Made by a program: the position numbers and the translations under genes. Shown one piece after another: positions 17,849 to 29,290 of a stretch of 64,000 bases of DNA (its first letter is position 1; the number at the start of each line of letters is the position of its first letter). Location: positions 2,914,001 through 2,978,000 of the forward strand of contig NZ_CP012264.1 of assembly GCF_001277255.1 (NCBI RefSeq), written 5' to 3'. This DNA comes from Cronobacter condimenti 1330 (GTDB lineage: Bacteria; Pseudomonadota; Gammaproteobacteria; Enterobacterales; Enterobacteriaceae). The notes under the pieces were generated by a model that was given only the letters and a program-made list of their open reading frames with translations, did no database searches and was not told the origin of the DNA.

Positions 17849-19515
17849 CAGGCGCATACCGTTTTGATAAGCTGCGTCAACGCCTGCGCGCCCGCCGTCT
17901 CTGGCACGCGCAGCTCTATCAGCGTTGCGACCGGTGAGCGCCAGGCGCGTGTCACGGCTTCCTGCAACGCCGCCATGCTATCCGGGGTCTCGTAATGGAG
18001 CGAGAACATCGCGGCGGCGGGCGCGAAGCTGACGTTTTGCGGCATACAGTAAAACTTCTCACGCTCACTGGCGGGCGTCGGCAGCATTGAGAAAATCTGC
18101 CCACCGTTATTGTTAACCACGATAAGCACGAAAGGCGCGGGTGCCTCGCGCAACAGCGACAGCGCATTGATGTCATAAAGCGCGGAGAGATCACCTACTA
18201 CGGCGAGCGTGGGCCGCCCGTTGGCGCGCTGTACACCGGCGGCGGTGGAGATAAGCCCGTCAATGCCGCTCGCGCCGCGGTTGCCATACACCGGATACCC
18301 GGCAGGCAACTGCGCCAGCGCGTCTACCAGCCGCACCGTCAGACTATTGCCAAGAAACAATTGCCCCTGCGGCGCGAGCAGCTCCGGCAGACGGTGCGCA
18401 ACCTGCGCTTCGCCCCAGCCGGTAAGTTCGCGCGCTACCACGCGCTGTGTCTGTGCGGCGAGCCCTTGCAGCGCCTCTGCCCACGGCATTGTCGCCTGTG
18501 CCGGGTGGTGCGCAAGCCAGTCAGTGATATCTGCCACCAGCCGACGCCCGGCATGGTGGGCCGGATCAAGGCGTCCCGGCAGTGAATCAACAATCCAGTA
18601 TTCCTGCGGCTGACACTCACTCTGCCACTGCAGCACACGCTTGCCGGTCAGGCTGCCACCGAACTGCACGACGATTTGCGCCTGTGTCAGCATATGCACC
18701 GCTTGCGGATGCGACAGCCAGAGGTCGGCGCACGGCAGCGGTTGACCGGTTTGCGAGAGGACATCGCCAATAAGCGGCCAGCCGATACGTTGCGCCCACT
18801 GCGCAACGGCAATACCGTCCTGAGCCTCAAGCCTGCCCGCCAGCACCACACCGCGCTGTTCGCGCCAGAAAGCCCAGTCCGGCTGCACGCTGACCGCGCG
18901 AGTCTGCTCAAACCGCAGCCAGGGTTTAGCACTCTGCCACCATTCGCCTGGTGCCTGCTGCCAGGCAAGGCCTGTGTCATCCAGCTCACCATATAGCGGT
19001 TCGGCAAACGGGCAGTTGATATGCAATGCGCCCGCCGTCAGGCCGCCCATTTTTTCGTCGATAGCGCTGATAAGCCAGGCGGCCGGTACTGAAGGGGTAG
19101 GACGAGGCAGGTCGAGCGTGGCGGCAGGATGCGTGGCGAAAATCGCCTGCTGACGAATCGCCTGATTGGCGCCGCAGTCGATTAACTCGGGCGGCCGGTC
19201 GGCGGTGATGACGACCAGTTTTTCACCGGTCAGGCCCGCTTCAATGACTGCCGGATACAGGTTCGCCACTGCCGTGCCGGATGTGACAATCACCGCCACC
19301 GGCTCGCCGCTCGCTTTAGCAAGCCCCAGCGCAAGATGGCCAAGACCGCGCTCATCAAAATGCGTGTGTGGCGTAAACGTCGGATTTTGCGCGGCGGCGA
19401 GAGTAAGTGGTGTGGAGCGCGAGCCCGGCGCGATGCACAAATGGCGTACACCGTGGCGGCTCAACGCTTCGAGGATCACCGCGGCCCAGCGGCGGTTGAA
19501 AGTGCTTGTCGACAT
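17848..19515 (-). CDS. menD: 2-succinyl-5-enolpyruvyl-6-hydroxy-3-cyclohexene-1-carboxylate synthase
   Basis: Thiamine-diphosphate enzyme joining isochorismate and 2-oxoglutarate, the first committed step of menaquinone synthesis. The ATG at 19515 gives 555 residues starting [14 protein letters not shown], matching E. coli (556); a TTG-led extension of six residues is not needed. The cofactor-activating glutamate is in [14 protein letters not shown] (about residue 55). The diphosphate/Mg motif is [15 protein letters not shown] followed by [12 protein letters not shown]. It lies 85 bp after menF, which supplies isochorismate. Confidence 0.97.
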   Translation of the reverse strand: MSTSTFNRRWAAVILEALSRHGVRHLCIAPGSRSTPLTLAAAQNPTFTPHTHFDERGLGHLALGLAKASGEPVAVIVTSGTAVANLYPAVIEAGLTGEKLVVITADRPPELIDCGANQAIRQQAIFATHPAATLDLPRPTPSVPAAWLISAIDEKMGGLTAGALHINCPFAEPLYGELDDTGLAWQQAPGEWWQSAKPWLRFEQTRAVSVQPDWAFWREQRGVVLAGRLEAQDGIAVAQWAQRIGWPLIGDVLSQTGQPLPCADLWLSHPQAVHMLTQAQIVVQFGGSLTGKRVLQWQSECQPQEYWIVDSLPGRLDPAHHAGRRLVADITDWLAHHPAQATMPWAEALQGLAAQTQRVVARELTGWGEAQVAHRLPELLAPQGQLFLGNSLTVRLVDALAQLPAGYPVYGNRGASGIDGLISTAAGVQRANGRPTLAVVGDLSALYDINALSLLREAPAPFVLIVVNNNGGQIFSMLPTPASEREKFYCMPQNVSFAPAAAMFSLHYETPDSMAALQEAVTRAWRSPVATLIELRVPETAGAQALTQLIKTVCA

Positions 19516-19600
19516 AAGCTTGTCCGGTATCAATTTAGCCGGTTTATTATAAAGCCTCGTCGGAATCGAATTTTGATATGGGTCGGGGTTGTGGTCTGGT

Positions 19601-20887
19601 TCAGCCTGTCAGCAGACTGAGCAACGCCGCCGCTTTGTTCTCAATTTCCTGCCATTCCAGCGCGGCCTCGGAGCCTGCAACCAGGCCTGCTCCCGCATAT
19701 AGCCGCACCGTGTCATCGGTAATACGCGCCGCGCGCAAACTCACACAAAACTCCGTTTTCTCTTTTGAGAGATATCCCGCGGAGCCCGCATACCAGGCCC
19801 GGTCGAAAGGCTCGTTATCGGTAATAAAGCGCCGTGCCGCTTCGCGGGGCAGGCCCGCCACGGCAGCGGTAGGTTGCAATTGCCGCAAACACGCAGCGTC
19901 GTCCGCGCGCAGAAGTCGCCCGAAAATGACGCGCTTCAGATGTTGTACCCGGCGCAGTCGCACAACCTGCGCCACCTGAATGTGCACGTCACGGGCAATG
20001 GCCTGTAGCCGCGCGCAGATGTCATCTACCACCAGCGCGTTTTCGCGACGATTTTTATCGTCATCCTGCAGCCAGGCGGCACGCGCGCTGGCCTGTGCAT
20101 CGTCCGGATGATTTTCCACAGTGCCCGCCAGCGCCTCGGTAGCAAGCGCGCAGCCTTCTCGCCGCCACAGCCGCTCAGGTGTCGAGCCCAGAAACACGTC
20201 ACGTGCGCTAAACGCCAGGTAAAAATGGTAACAATAGTGGTTAGCCTCACGGCTTGCGGCCATGAGCGCTGCGGCATCCGGTGGCGAGGCAAAACGTAAA
20301 TCGGTCGCGCGCGCCAGCACCACTTTGGCGATATCACCACGGGCAATGGCCTCTGATGCGCGCGCTACCAGCCGTGTCCACGCCTTCGCTTGTGGGCAAT
20401 CACAGCGGCTGACCAGCGGCGGCGCGCCAGGCGGCAGTAACCGCGGCGTTTGCAGCGAGCGAAGATTACGCTGTAGCGCTTCTGCTGCCTGCCGTCGTGA
20501 GTGTTCACTAAAGAGAGTCACTACAAGCGAGGCCCTTTCGCCTTCGCGGTGCAGCGCCAGGCGCGGCAGGAAGAGAAACCCGTGTGCCGGGTCGAAGGCA
20601 TTAAGCCCGCAGGCCCGCAGATCAGGCTCATCCTCGTGCTGGCGTAAAAAAGCCTGCGCCTCGTCAAGACTTGCGAACGCCTGCGCGGCACCGAGCGCCG
20701 CAACTTCTTCGTCGCCATCCCGGGAACGCCAGTAAAACTGTGGGAAAGCGGCCTGCGCGCTGAGCCAGGCAAGAAAATCGTGGTCATATGCGCAGAATGC
20801 GAAAGCGCGGCGGTACACTCCGGGAGAATCGGGCGCATCGTTCAGCGCCTCTTCCGCCTGCGCCAGGGCGGCGGCGAATGTGTTCAC
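19601..20887 (-). CDS. menF: isochorismate synthase MenF
   Basis: Converts chorismate to isochorismate for menaquinone synthesis. A GTG at 20887 with AAGGA five bases upstream gives 428 residues (E. coli 431); the ATG 69 bp further upstream gives an extension with no family match. The chorismate-binding fold is clear: [15 protein letters not shown] [14 protein letters not shown] with the general base lysine, [14 protein letters not shown] with the catalytic glutamate, and [23 protein letters not shown] and [12 protein letters not shown]. It heads the men operon. The first 150 residues are less conserved, as usual for MenF. Confidence 0.95.
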   Translation of the reverse strand: MNTFAAALAQAEEALNDAPDSPGVYRRAFAFCAYDHDFLAWLSAQAAFPQFYWRSRDGDEEVAALGAAQAFASLDEAQAFLRQHEDEPDLRACGLNAFDPAHGFLFLPRLALHREGERASLVVTLFSEHSRRQAAEALQRNLRSLQTPRLLPPGAPPLVSRCDCPQAKAWTRLVARASEAIARGDIAKVVLARATDLRFASPPDAAALMAASREANHYCYHFYLAFSARDVFLGSTPERLWRREGCALATEALAGTVENHPDDAQASARAAWLQDDDKNRRENALVVDDICARLQAIARDVHIQVAQVVRLRRVQHLKRVIFGRLLRADDAACLRQLQPTAAVAGLPREAARRFITDNEPFDRAWYAGSAGYLSKEKTEFCVSLRAARITDDTVRLYAGAGLVAGSEAALEWQEIENKAAALLSLLTG

Positions 20888-20937
20888 AGGTATCCTTTCC
20901 TTTGCCTTAAAAACCCTGAATTCTACGAGGTTTTTCA

Positions 20938-20971
20938 GGCAAAAAAAATGGCGCACCCGAAAGGATGCGCC
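20938..20971 (-). terminator. intrinsic terminator after elaB
   Basis: On the minus strand GGCGCATCC-TTTC-GGGTGCGCC (one G-U pair) is followed by ATTTTTTTT. It starts about 20 bases after the elaB stop and isolates elaB from menF. Confidence 0.85.
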
Positions 20972-20990
20972 TGCGTGCGATATGCCGGGC

Positions 20991-21302
20991 TTAACGGCGG
21001 GCTAACAGCAGGCCCAGTACCAGGCCCGCAGCGGCGCCGATACCCACGCCCTGCCACGGTTTTTCATGCACATAGTCATCAGCACGATAAACCGCCTGTT
21101 TGGCGCGGAAGTAGTAATTATCGGACGCGGTGCTGACGCGGTTTTTCACGTCATGCAGTGCCTGCTCGGCTCGTGCTTTCAGCTCGACATATTTTTGATC
21201 TGCCGGGTCGCCGGACGAGCGCAAAATCTCTTCCAGGGTATCGCTCAGCAGGGTCAGGTCATCGTCTACACGTGTTTCATAAGGTTGTGAAGATAAAGGC
21301 AT
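20991..21302 (-). CDS. elaB: tail-anchored membrane/ribosome-associated protein ElaB
   Basis: A 103-residue DUF883-family protein close to E. coli ElaB (101), a stationary-phase tail-anchored inner-membrane protein related to YqjD that is reported to associate with ribosomes. The helical charged region (KYVELKARAEQALHDVKNRV) is followed by HEKPWQGVGIGAAAGLVLGL and the C-terminal hydrophobic anchor ending LLLARR. The ATG at 21302 has GGAG eight bases upstream; the seven-residue upstream extension does not match the family. It has its own terminator and lies 49 bp after elaA. Confidence 0.93.
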   Translation of the reverse strand: MPLSSQPYETRVDDDLTLLSDTLEEILRSSGDPADQKYVELKARAEQALHDVKNRVSTASDNYYFRAKQAVYRADDYVHEKPWQGVGIGAAAGLVLGLLLARR

Positions 21303-21351
21303 AACTGGTCTCCGTGTTAACAAGTTACCGGTTTGCTAACTATAGACACGA

Positions 21352-21822
21352 TCAGGCTTTTTTGCCTGGCAGCGGTTCGCGCCGCATTCCGATGTGAGGG
21401 ATGCCGTCTTCGTCGTAGATTTCTGTTGCGGGCATAAAGCCAAATTGCCCGTAAAAAGCCTGAAGATGCGCCTGTGCGCTCAGGTATAGCGGGCTTTGCG
21501 GCCAGTTGCGTTCGCAGCTGGCGACCGCACGCTTCATGAGTTCAACACCCAGTTTTTCGCCCCGAGCCAGGCCTGAAACAATAACCCGCCCTATCGCGAC
21601 GGGGGCATCCGCATCGTTACTTTTCAGAATCCTCGCATAAGCAATCAGCTGATTATCGCGCCAGCCGAGCAAATGACGGTTCTCGCCTGCCAGATCTTCA
21701 CCGTCCACATCCAGGTAAGGGCACGTTTGCTCAACAACAAACACTTCACAGCGCAGCTTTAGCAGTGCGTACAGCGTGGGGATATCCAGTTCAGTATGAT
21801 GTTTGTCCTGCCAGTCGATCAT
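21352..21822 (-). CDS. elaA: GNAT-family acyltransferase ElaA
   Basis: A 156-residue GNAT N-acetyltransferase, close to E. coli ElaA (153); the natural substrate is unknown. The acetyl-CoA-binding motif A is visible as IGRVIVSGLARGEKLGVELM, with the later motif AQAHLQAFYGQFGF. The N-terminal LRCEVFVVEQTCPYLDVDGED is the family signature region. It is divergent from rbn and lies just upstream of elaB on the same strand. Confidence 0.92.
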   Translation of the reverse strand: MIDWQDKHHTELDIPTLYALLKLRCEVFVVEQTCPYLDVDGEDLAGENRHLLGWRDNQLIAYARILKSNDADAPVAIGRVIVSGLARGEKLGVELMKRAVASCERNWPQSPLYLSAQAHLQAFYGQFGFMPATEIYDEDGIPHIGMRREPLPGKKA

Positions 21823-21895
21823 ATTAGGCTCCAGAATGTGCGGCGTTCCCCGTTATACTAAAAGCTTTCATTGATTCGTGCAGAGTAAATTCCTC

Positions 21896-22810
21896 ATGGA
21901 ACTGACATTTTTAGGCACCAGCGCCGGGTTGCCCTCGACAACGCGTAATGTAACGGCCATTGTGCTGAACCCGCAAAATAATCAGACGGGACTTTGGCTT
22001 TTCGACTGCGGCGAAGCCACGCAGCATCAGATGCTGCGCGCCAGCGCCAATCCTGGCAAGATCGAGAAAATCTTTATCACGCATCTGCATGGCGACCATA
22101 TTTTTGGGCTGCCGGGCTTGCTGTGCAGCCGTTCGATGGCCGGCTGCGAGACGCCGCTTGAGGTTTACGGTCCGGCGGGCATCGCGGAGTTTATTGAGAC
22201 CGCGCTGCGTCTGAGCGGATCCTGGACCAGCTACCCGCTCCACATACATGAGATTACCGAAGGACAGGTTATTGACGATGGCGAGCTTATCGTCACCGCA
22301 TACCCACTCACACATCCTGTCGTGTGTTATGGCTATCGCATTGAAGAGCACGAGAAGCCGGGTACGCTGGACGCGGCAGCACTAAAAGCAGCAGGCGTGA
22401 CGCCAGGACCGCTGTTTCAGCAACTTAAACGCGGTGAGACCGTAACGCTTGAAGACGGGCGAAAGCTGTGCGGTGCGGATTACCTGAGCGCGCCGCGCCC
22501 GGGCAAAAAAGTGGCAATTTTTGGCGACACCGGCCCGACAGCGCAGGCCGAGGCGCTGGCGCGCGATGTGGACCTCATGGTGCATGAAACCACTCTTGAA
22601 GCAGCGATGGCAGAAAAAGCCAATAGCCGCGGCCACTCCACAACCCACCAGGCAGCCGCGCTTGCCCGCGATGCGGGCGCGAAACGTCTGGTAATGACGC
22701 ATTTCAGCTCCCGCTATAGCGCAGCCGATTGCCAGCGGCTGTTGGCAGAGTGTCAGTCTATTTTCCCGGCAAGCGAACTGGCGGAAGATTTCCTGACGCT
22801 CACCGTGTAA
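21896..22810 (+). CDS. rbn: ribonuclease BN / tRNase Z
   Basis: Metallo-beta-lactamase-fold zinc ribonuclease (also called ElaC) that processes or trims tRNA 3' ends. The ATG at 21896 gives 304 residues starting [11 protein letters not shown] (E. coli 305); a GTG six codons upstream is unlikely. The metal motif HLHGDH (H63, H65, D67, H68) and later ligands in FGDTGPT, VHETTL and THFSSRY are present. The exosite-like [13 protein letters not shown] segment also matches the family. A terminator follows, facing nuoN. Confidence 0.96.
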   Translation: MELTFLGTSAGLPSTTRNVTAIVLNPQNNQTGLWLFDCGEATQHQMLRASANPGKIEKIFITHLHGDHIFGLPGLLCSRSMAGCETPLEVYGPAGIAEFIETALRLSGSWTSYPLHIHEITEGQVIDDGELIVTAYPLTHPVVCYGYRIEEHEKPGTLDAAALKAAGVTPGPLFQQLKRGETVTLEDGRKLCGADYLSAPRPGKKVAIFGDTGPTAQAEALARDVDLMVHETTLEAAMAEKANSRGHSTTHQAAALARDAGAKRLVMTHFSSRYSAADCQRLLAECQSIFPASELAEDFLTLTV

Positions 22811-22817
22811 GGCCCAT

Positions 22818-22846
22818 AAAAAAACCGCCGGTGAAGGCGGTTTTTA
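22818..22846. terminator. bidirectional intrinsic terminator, rbn/nuoN
   Basis: AAAACCGCC-GGTGA-AGGCGGTTTTT has an 8-bp stem with A- and T-runs on its two sides. It lies between the convergent rbn and the end of the nuo operon. Confidence 0.9.
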
Positions 22847-22864
22847 TTGAAGACCGATTGTCGC

Positions 22865-24322
22865 TTACATATATGGCGTTGCCAGACGTACCAGACTAAT
22901 CAGCGGCTGCGGCCATACACCGAGCACCAGCACCAGAAGCGCGGAAATCAGTACCACCACGCCACCTGCGCTGTACGCCCAGTTGGACGGCACATCACGG
23001 TTCAGCTGCTGCGGTGCGTTGAGATACAGACTTACCGCCACGCGCAGATAGTAGTAGAGACCAATCGCAGATCCCACGACCACAGCACCCGTCAGCCACC
23101 ACAGGTTCGACTGAACACCGACGGCCAGCACATAAAATTTACCGATAAAGCCCAGCGTCATCGGGATACCCGCAAGCGACAGCATCATCACCGTCATTAC
23201 AGCGGACAGGATCGGACGGTGCCAGAACAAGCCGCGGTAGGAGTAGAGCGAATCAGCATCCGGGCCACGGTACGGGCTGGACATCAGGCTCACGACACCG
23301 AACGCGCCCAGGCTGCTGAACAAATAGCCTGCCAGGTACACGCCAACGGTTTCCATCGACATGTTGTCGCTTTTCAGGGCAATCAACGCCACCAGCAGAT
23401 AACCCAGATGCGAGATGGAAGAGTAACCGAGCAGACGTTTGATGTTGGTCTGGGTCAGCGCCATCAGGTTACCGAAGATGATGGAGGCGAACGCCAGTAC
23501 GCCTAACACTACGCGCACCGCTTCACTTTCACCGATCGGTGCATAGAGGAACAGACGCATCACGACGCCGAAAATAGCGATTTTGCTTGCGGTTGCCAGG
23601 AAGGTCGAGACTGGCGCAGGCGCGCCCTGGTAAACGTCCGGCGTCCAGAGATGGAAAGGCACCAGAGAAAGTTTAAAGCCAAGGCCAACAATCATAAGAC
23701 CCAGACCGGCCAGCAGCAGCGGCTCGTGCAGCATGTTGTCCGCGAGGCTCTTACCGAGCGCCACGAACGACAGGCTGCCAGACTGCGCGTACACCAGCGC
23801 CATACCAAACAGCAGGAACGACGAGGCGGCAGCGGACAGAATGGTGTACTTAATGGCGGCTTCCAGCGAGCGCTTTTGACGAAAGGCGTAGCCCACCAGG
23901 CCAAACAGCGGCAGCGAGATCAGCTCAATACCCAGGAACAGCGAGGCCAGATGATTGGCGTTCGCAAGAAGAATCCCACCCATGGCGGCAATCAGCACCA
24001 GCAGGTAGAACTCTTCTTTGTTATCGTTGTAACCCTGTAACCACGGATAAGCGAAGGTACAGGTTGCGAGGCTCGCCAGCAGCACCAGGCCGGTATACAG
24101 CATGGCGTAACCATCCACACGCATCAGCGGCGTGACATCCATTGCTCCCGCCTGGCCCACAAACCACAGCGACAGCAGCGCGGCGTTAAGACCAACGACT
24201 GACAGCGTGGCATTCAGGAAGTGGTTACGTCGCCACGCAATGGAGAGCATCACAACTACCACCGTCAATCCGACGATCAGCAGCGGTAGCAGCGCGATCA
24301 ATTGTTGAGTAGTTATTGTCAT
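22865..24322 (-). CDS. nuoN: NADH-quinone oxidoreductase subunit N
   Basis: One of three antiporter-like membrane subunits of complex I that couple quinone reduction to proton pumping. The 485 residues equal E. coli NuoN. About 14 membrane spans are expected. Family text includes [44 protein letters not shown] (with the conserved lysine just before in [10 protein letters not shown]) and [16 protein letters not shown]. It is the last gene of the operon, six bases after nuoM. Confidence 0.98.
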   Translation of the reverse strand: MTITTQQLIALLPLLIVGLTVVVVMLSIAWRRNHFLNATLSVVGLNAALLSLWFVGQAGAMDVTPLMRVDGYAMLYTGLVLLASLATCTFAYPWLQGYNDNKEEFYLLVLIAAMGGILLANANHLASLFLGIELISLPLFGLVGYAFRQKRSLEAAIKYTILSAAASSFLLFGMALVYAQSGSLSFVALGKSLADNMLHEPLLLAGLGLMIVGLGFKLSLVPFHLWTPDVYQGAPAPVSTFLATASKIAIFGVVMRLFLYAPIGESEAVRVVLGVLAFASIIFGNLMALTQTNIKRLLGYSSISHLGYLLVALIALKSDNMSMETVGVYLAGYLFSSLGAFGVVSLMSSPYRGPDADSLYSYRGLFWHRPILSAVMTVMMLSLAGIPMTLGFIGKFYVLAVGVQSNLWWLTGAVVVGSAIGLYYYLRVAVSLYLNAPQQLNRDVPSNWAYSAGGVVVLISALLVLVLGVWPQPLISLVRLATPYM

Positions 24323-24328
24323 GGCGAA

Positions 24329-25858
24329 TTACGGCCTTGTAGTTGAAACAGAATCGGTAAACCACTGCTGAATATTGCTCATCGCCGAATGGGATGTATC
24401 CAGAATTGGCTGGGGATAAAAGCCCAGCAGTACCAGAAGCACCACCAGCAGCAGGATCATAAACAGCTCGCGCGGCGACAGACCGCGAATTTCCTGACGC
24501 GCCGCTTCGCTCTTCGGCTGACCGAAATAAGCGCGATGCAGCATCGCCAGTGAGTAAACGGAGGCGAATACCAGGCCAAACGTTGAGATAACGGTAATCA
24601 CCGGCACTACCTGGAAGCTGCCGAACAGGATCATGAATTCGCCAACGAAGTTACCGGTGCCTGGCATGCCAAGCGTCGCCACAGCAAAGAACATCGACAG
24701 CGCCGGGAGCCATCTAATTTTGCTCCACAGCCCGCCCATCTGGCGCATATCGCGAGTATGCAGACGCTCATAGAGCTGACCGCACAGAATAAACAGACCT
24801 GCCGCGGAAAGACCGTGGGCAATCATCTGAATAACCGCACCCTGATAAGCAAGCTGGCTGCCGGTATAGATGGCAATCAGTACGAAGCCCATGTGGGAAA
24901 CGGAGGTGTACGCGATAAGACGTTTGATGTCGTACTGCGTAAAGGCCATCCACGCGCCATAGAAAATACCGATAACGCCAAGCCACATGGCAATTGGCGC
25001 GAATTCAGCGGAGGCGTTCGGGAACAGCGGCAGCGCGAAGCGCAGCAGACCATAAGCAGCGGTTTTCAGCAGAATACCCGCAAGGTCCACAGAACCCGCC
25101 GTCGGAGCCTGTGAGTGCGCATCTGGCAGCCAGCCGTGCAGCGGCACCACTGGCATTTTCACTGCAAATGCAATGAAGAAGCCCAGCATCAGCAGATATT
25201 CCACGCCGTGGGACATCGGGGTTTTCAGGAGCTGTTCGTAGTTGAAAGACCACTCGCCGGTCGCATTAAAGTGAACGAACACCAGCGCCAGAATAGCAAT
25301 CAACATCACCAGACCGCTCGCCTGGGTATAAATGAAAAACTTGGTTGCCGCGGTAATACGTGTTTTACCGTCCGATGCCTTATGGCCCCACAAGGCTATC
25401 AGGAAGTACATCGGCACCAGCATCATTTCCCAGAAGAAGAAGAACAGGAACATGTCGATGGCCAGAAACACGCCGATAACGCCGCCCAGGATCCACATCA
25501 GGTTGAGATGGAAAAAGCCCTGATATTTTTCGATTTCATTCCAGGAGCAGAGTACCGCCAGCACGCCGAGCAGACCGGTCAGTACCACCATCAGCAGCGA
25601 CAGACCGTCGATGGCTAAATGGATGGTAATACCGAAACGCGGGATCCAGTCGAGAATGAATTGATCCTGCCACTTCGGAAACTCGCCGGATTGACTCAGA
25701 GAGTAGCCGCCCTGCAACCAGAGTTGCAGAGAAAGCGCCAACGTCAGCCCCATCGTAATCAGCGCTATCCAGCGTGGCACCTTGACGCCGAAGCGTTCGG
25801 TCTGCCAGCACAGGAAGCCGCCGATAAAGGGAATTAATATTAGCCAGGGTAGTAACAT
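24329..25858 (-). CDS. nuoM: NADH-quinone oxidoreductase subunit M
   Basis: Antiporter-like proton-pumping subunit of complex I with about 14 spans; the 509 residues equal E. coli NuoM. The conserved acid is in FFFFFWEMMLVPMYFL, and the conserved lysine in IAFAVKMPVVPLHGWLPDAH. YTSVSHMGFVLIAI is the usual discontinuous-helix region. It is separated from nuoL by a 167-bp spacer with hairpins, the largest gap within the nuo operon. Confidence 0.98.
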   Translation of the reverse strand: MLLPWLILIPFIGGFLCWQTERFGVKVPRWIALITMGLTLALSLQLWLQGGYSLSQSGEFPKWQDQFILDWIPRFGITIHLAIDGLSLLMVVLTGLLGVLAVLCSWNEIEKYQGFFHLNLMWILGGVIGVFLAIDMFLFFFFWEMMLVPMYFLIALWGHKASDGKTRITAATKFFIYTQASGLVMLIAILALVFVHFNATGEWSFNYEQLLKTPMSHGVEYLLMLGFFIAFAVKMPVVPLHGWLPDAHSQAPTAGSVDLAGILLKTAAYGLLRFALPLFPNASAEFAPIAMWLGVIGIFYGAWMAFTQYDIKRLIAYTSVSHMGFVLIAIYTGSQLAYQGAVIQMIAHGLSAAGLFILCGQLYERLHTRDMRQMGGLWSKIRWLPALSMFFAVATLGMPGTGNFVGEFMILFGSFQVVPVITVISTFGLVFASVYSLAMLHRAYFGQPKSEAARQEIRGLSPRELFMILLLVVLLVLLGFYPQPILDTSHSAMSNIQQWFTDSVSTTRP

Positions 25859-26025
25859 GGCGATCTTTATTCCTTGTTAAAGTCCCGTCGGGACCTGATT
25901 TTCAACGAACTTGATTAAAATTCACGTCGGACTGCGGTTTGCGTCAGGCCATACTGATACGGACCCAACTTCGATTTATCAGGCCCGGCGGGTAGCACAC
26001 CACCGGGCCAAACCGCAGACTCAAA
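25859..26025 (-). repeat. nuoL-nuoM spacer with two palindromes
   Basis: The 167-bp spacer holds GTCCC-GTC-GGGAC at 25882-25894 and GGCCCGG...CCGGGCC with arms at 25982-25988 and 26003-26009. No open frame or ribosome site other than that of nuoM is present. A spacer of similar size is known between nuoL and nuoM in E. coli. The palindromes may be REP-like or mRNA-stabilising; no T-run follows, so they are not typical terminators. Confidence 0.6.
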
Positions 26026-27864
26026 TCACCGCAACACCATCAGCAATACCAGCACGACCACAGCGCCAATGCTCATTGAGGCCACATACCAGCGCAGATA
26101 GCCGTTCTCGCTCAGCAGCAGACCGCGGCCTGCATAGCGGGAAAGAATAGCCGGAATGTTCATCAGCGCGTTAAGCGGATCGCGTTGCAGCAGCCAGGCG
26201 ATACCCAGGAAAGGCTTGACGAACACTTTGTCATACAGCCAGTCGAAGCCCCAGGCGTGATACCACCAGGTACCGAAGAAACGGCCCGGTGCGCTTTTGG
26301 CGACGGAAGTGACCAGCGTACGCTTGCCGAGCCACAGCCAGGCGGCAATCAGAATGCCGACAATCGCTACCACACCCGAGGTGATTTCCAGTGTCATCTT
26401 GCCTTCGTGACCGAAGTTGCTTTCCGGCAAAACGCCTGCCAGCGGCGGGGTAATCAGCGCGCCGACAAAAGTTGAAAGCACCAGCAGAACGATAAGCGGC
26501 AGATGGTGGGTGATCCCCTTCCCTGCGTGCGCGTGAATTTTTTCTTCGCCATGAAACACGATGAAAATCATACGGAAGGTATAAATGGACGTCAGGAATG
26601 CGCCAACCAGACCCGCCAGCATTAAGTAGTGATGACCGTTTGCAGCCGCGCCCCACAGAATTTCATCTTTACTGTAGAAGCCCGCCGTAACCACCGGCAA
26701 TGCTGCCAGCGCCGCACCACCCACCAGGAAGCACGCGTAAACCAGAGGAATAGATTTACGCAGGCCGCCCATTTTAAAGATGTTCTGCTCGTGATGGCAC
26801 GCCAGGATGACGGAACCGGACGAGAGGAACAGCAACGCTTTAAAGAATGCGTGGGTCATGAGGTGGAAAATCGCCGCATCCCATGCCTGAACGCCAAGCG
26901 CCAGGAACATATAGCCAATCTGGCTCATGGTGGAGTAAGCGAGTACACGTTTGATGTCGGTCTGTACCAGCGCTGCGAAACCTGCCAGCACCAGCGTAAT
27001 TGCACCAACGATCCCGACCAGATGCAGCACATCCGGCGTCAACAGGAACAGGCCGTGCGTCCGGGCAATCAGGTAAACGCCCGCAGTTACCATGGTCGCC
27101 GCGTGGATAAGCGCGGAAACAGGTGTCGGGCCCGCCATCGCGTCCGCAAGCCAGGTTTGCAGCGGAAGCTGAGCAGACTTACCAACGGCACCGCCGAGCA
27201 GCATCAATGTCGCCCAGCGCAGCATCTCATTGCCGTTAGCAAAGTGCTGCGGCGCTAGCTCCACCATTTCGCGGAAGTTCAGCGTGCCAAGCTCGTTGTA
27301 GAGAATAAACAACGCAAACGCGAGGAAGACGTCACCGACACGCGTCACGACAAACGCTTTCATCGCGGCCGCGCCATTCTTCGGATCGGTGTAGTAGAAG
27401 CCGATCAGCAGATAAGAGCACAGACCTACGCCTTCCCAACCGAGGTACATCAGCAGCAGGTTATCGGAGAGCACCAGCACAACCATGCTCGCGATAAATA
27501 AGTTGGTATAAGCGAAAAAGCGGGAATACCCTTCTTCACCGCGCATATACCAGGAGGCGAACATGTGGATTAGGAAGCCAACGCCGGTGACCACAGAAAG
27601 CATGGTCAGTGACAGACCATCCAGCACCAGGTTAACCCCGATGTTGAAATCACCCACTGACATCCAGGTCCACAGCGGCAGCGAAAAGGCCTGCTTGCCG
27701 TTATTAAGGAAATCAATACCTGCGTAGGCGGTCACCAGCGCAGCCAGCCCCACCGAGCCCACGCCTACTGTCGCAGAGAGGTTTTCCGACCAGCGACCAC
27801 GGGAGAAGGCGAGCAGTACATAGCCAATCAATGGCAAAATAATGGTTAATGCGAGCAGGTTCAT
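26026..27864 (-). CDS. nuoL: NADH-quinone oxidoreductase subunit L
   Basis: The most distal antiporter-like proton-pumping subunit of complex I, with the long lateral helix at its C-terminus. It has 612 residues (E. coli 613) and about 16 spans. Family text includes [50 protein letters not shown] and [18 protein letters not shown]. Its ATG overlaps the nuoK stop by four bases, implying coupled translation. Confidence 0.98.
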   Translation of the reverse strand: MNLLALTIILPLIGYVLLAFSRGRWSENLSATVGVGSVGLAALVTAYAGIDFLNNGKQAFSLPLWTWMSVGDFNIGVNLVLDGLSLTMLSVVTGVGFLIHMFASWYMRGEEGYSRFFAYTNLFIASMVVLVLSDNLLLMYLGWEGVGLCSYLLIGFYYTDPKNGAAAMKAFVVTRVGDVFLAFALFILYNELGTLNFREMVELAPQHFANGNEMLRWATLMLLGGAVGKSAQLPLQTWLADAMAGPTPVSALIHAATMVTAGVYLIARTHGLFLLTPDVLHLVGIVGAITLVLAGFAALVQTDIKRVLAYSTMSQIGYMFLALGVQAWDAAIFHLMTHAFFKALLFLSSGSVILACHHEQNIFKMGGLRKSIPLVYACFLVGGAALAALPVVTAGFYSKDEILWGAAANGHHYLMLAGLVGAFLTSIYTFRMIFIVFHGEEKIHAHAGKGITHHLPLIVLLVLSTFVGALITPPLAGVLPESNFGHEGKMTLEITSGVVAIVGILIAAWLWLGKRTLVTSVAKSAPGRFFGTWWYHAWGFDWLYDKVFVKPFLGIAWLLQRDPLNALMNIPAILSRYAGRGLLLSENGYLRWYVASMSIGAVVVLVLLMVLR

Positions 27865-28163
27865 CCACGCATCTCACTTACTGAATCGATATTCAGGTTC
27901 TGGCGACGACGATGGAGTTGCAGCAGAAGTGCGAGGCCAATACTCGCTTCCGCCGCGGCTAAGCTAATCGCCAGGATATACATTATCTGGCCATCAGTCT
28001 GGCCCCAATAGCTACCCGCAACCACGAAGGCAAGCGCGGCGGCGTTAATCATGATTTCAAGCCCAATCAGCATAAACAGCAGATTACGACGGATAACCAG
28101 ACCCGTCAGACCCAGGACGAACAGGATAGCCGCCAGGATCAGCCCATGTTGTAACGGGATCAT
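27861..28163 (-). CDS. nuoK: NADH-quinone oxidoreductase subunit K
   Basis: Small three-span MrpC-like membrane subunit of complex I, 100 residues as in E. coli. The two membrane glutamates important for proton translocation, E36 ([10 protein letters not shown]) and E72 ([10 protein letters not shown]), are both present. It overlaps nuoL by four bases at its end and nuoJ by four at its start, so it is embedded in the coupled membrane-arm gene block. Confidence 0.98.
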   Translation of the reverse strand: MIPLQHGLILAAILFVLGLTGLVIRRNLLFMLIGLEIMINAAALAFVVAGSYWGQTDGQIMYILAISLAAAEASIGLALLLQLHRRRQNLNIDSVSEMRG

Positions 28164-28723
28164 GCGCGCTCCTCCGATTTTCTTTTCGACGCGTCCGACG
28201 GAGCACCGCCGCGCACGCTTACCACATCGCCCGCTTTCTCTTCACGGCCAAGATGGAACGCTACCACCAGGCCCGCCAGCAGCAGCATAGAAGCAAGCTC
28301 GACCGCCAGAACGTAGGACTTGAACAGGTCGGTACCAATTGCTTTCGCGCTAATCGGGTTGCCTTCAATGCCCTGATCGTTAACGCCCAGAATGCCGTAA
28401 ACAATTACCACCAACAGGACTGCCGAGAGAATACCCGGGCCAATCCAAATCTGGGGTTTGAGCCATTCACGCTCCTGACGCACCACGGAATCTCCGAGGT
28501 TAAGCATCATGACCACGAATACGAAGAGCACCATAATCGCGCCGGCGTAAACGATGATTTCCAGCGCACCGGCGAAGTACGCGCCGAGGGAGAAAAAGAC
28601 CCCGGCGATCGCCAGCAGCGAAATAATCAGGTACAGCAACGCATGTACCGGGTTGCTGTGAGTGATCACCCGGGCGGTGGTCAGGACCGCCACGAGGGCG
28701 CAGATATAAAAAGCGAATTCCAT
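28160..28723 (-). CDS. nuoJ: NADH-quinone oxidoreductase subunit J
   Basis: Five-span membrane subunit of complex I that contributes the transmembrane helix 3 pi-bulge region ([23 protein letters not shown]). The ATG at 28723 gives MEFAFYIC as in E. coli and has AAGGAG upstream; the open frame extends 21 codons further but only into nuoI. It has 187 residues against 184 in E. coli, the difference lying in the variable charged C-terminal tail. Confidence 0.97.
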   Translation of the reverse strand: MEFAFYICALVAVLTTARVITHSNPVHALLYLIISLLAIAGVFFSLGAYFAGALEIIVYAGAIMVLFVFVVMMLNLGDSVVRQEREWLKPQIWIGPGILSAVLLVVIVYGILGVNDQGIEGNPISAKAIGTDLFKSYVLAVELASMLLLAGLVVAFHLGREEKAGDVVSVRGGAPSDASKRKSEERA

Positions 28724-28733
28724 TCCTGACTCC

Positions 28734-29276
28734 TTAAGGTAACAGGCCTTTGACGTCGATAGGTTTGGCTTCGTTTTCCGCCTCACCCTTATCTTTGCCG
28801 TCGATTGCCATACCTGCCATCCGGTAGAAGTTATATTCCGGGTATTTGCCCGGACCGGAAATCAGCAGGTCCTCTTTTTCATACACCAGATCCTGGCGCT
28901 TGAACTCGCCCAGTTCGAAATCCGGCGTCAGCTGGATAGCCGTGGTCGGACAGGCCTCTTCGCACATGCCGCAGAAAATGCAGCGTGAGAAGTTGATGCG
29001 GAAAAATTCCGGATACCAGCGGCCATCTTTCGTCTCGGCTTTTTGCAAAGAGATACAGCCGACCGGGCACGCAACCGCACACAGGTTACAGGCCACGCAG
29101 CGTTCCTGGCCGTCCGGATCGCGCGTCAGCACGATACGTCCACGGTAGCGCGGCGGCAGATAAACCGGCTCTTCTGGATACATGCGCGTTTCGCGTTTGG
29201 AAAACGCGTGCAGGCCAATCATCCAGATACTGCGTAGTTGGGTGCCGAAACCAACCACTAATTCTTTCAATGTCAT
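28734..29276 (-). CDS. nuoI: NADH-quinone oxidoreductase subunit I
   Basis: Peripheral-arm subunit carrying two [4Fe-4S] clusters (N6a, N6b) that pass electrons towards N2 in NuoB. Both ferredoxin motifs are intact: [15 protein letters not shown] and [12 protein letters not shown]. The ATG at 29276 (MTLKELVVG) gives 180 residues, identical in length to E. coli; the longer open frame overlaps nuoH and is rejected. It lies 14 bp after nuoH and 10 bp before nuoJ. Confidence 0.98.
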   Translation of the reverse strand: MTLKELVVGFGTQLRSIWMIGLHAFSKRETRMYPEEPVYLPPRYRGRIVLTRDPDGQERCVACNLCAVACPVGCISLQKAETKDGRWYPEFFRINFSRCIFCGMCEEACPTTAIQLTPDFELGEFKRQDLVYEKEDLLISGPGKYPEYNFYRMAGMAIDGKDKGEAENEAKPIDVKGLLP

Positions 29277-29290
29277 GGTTTTACCACCCC

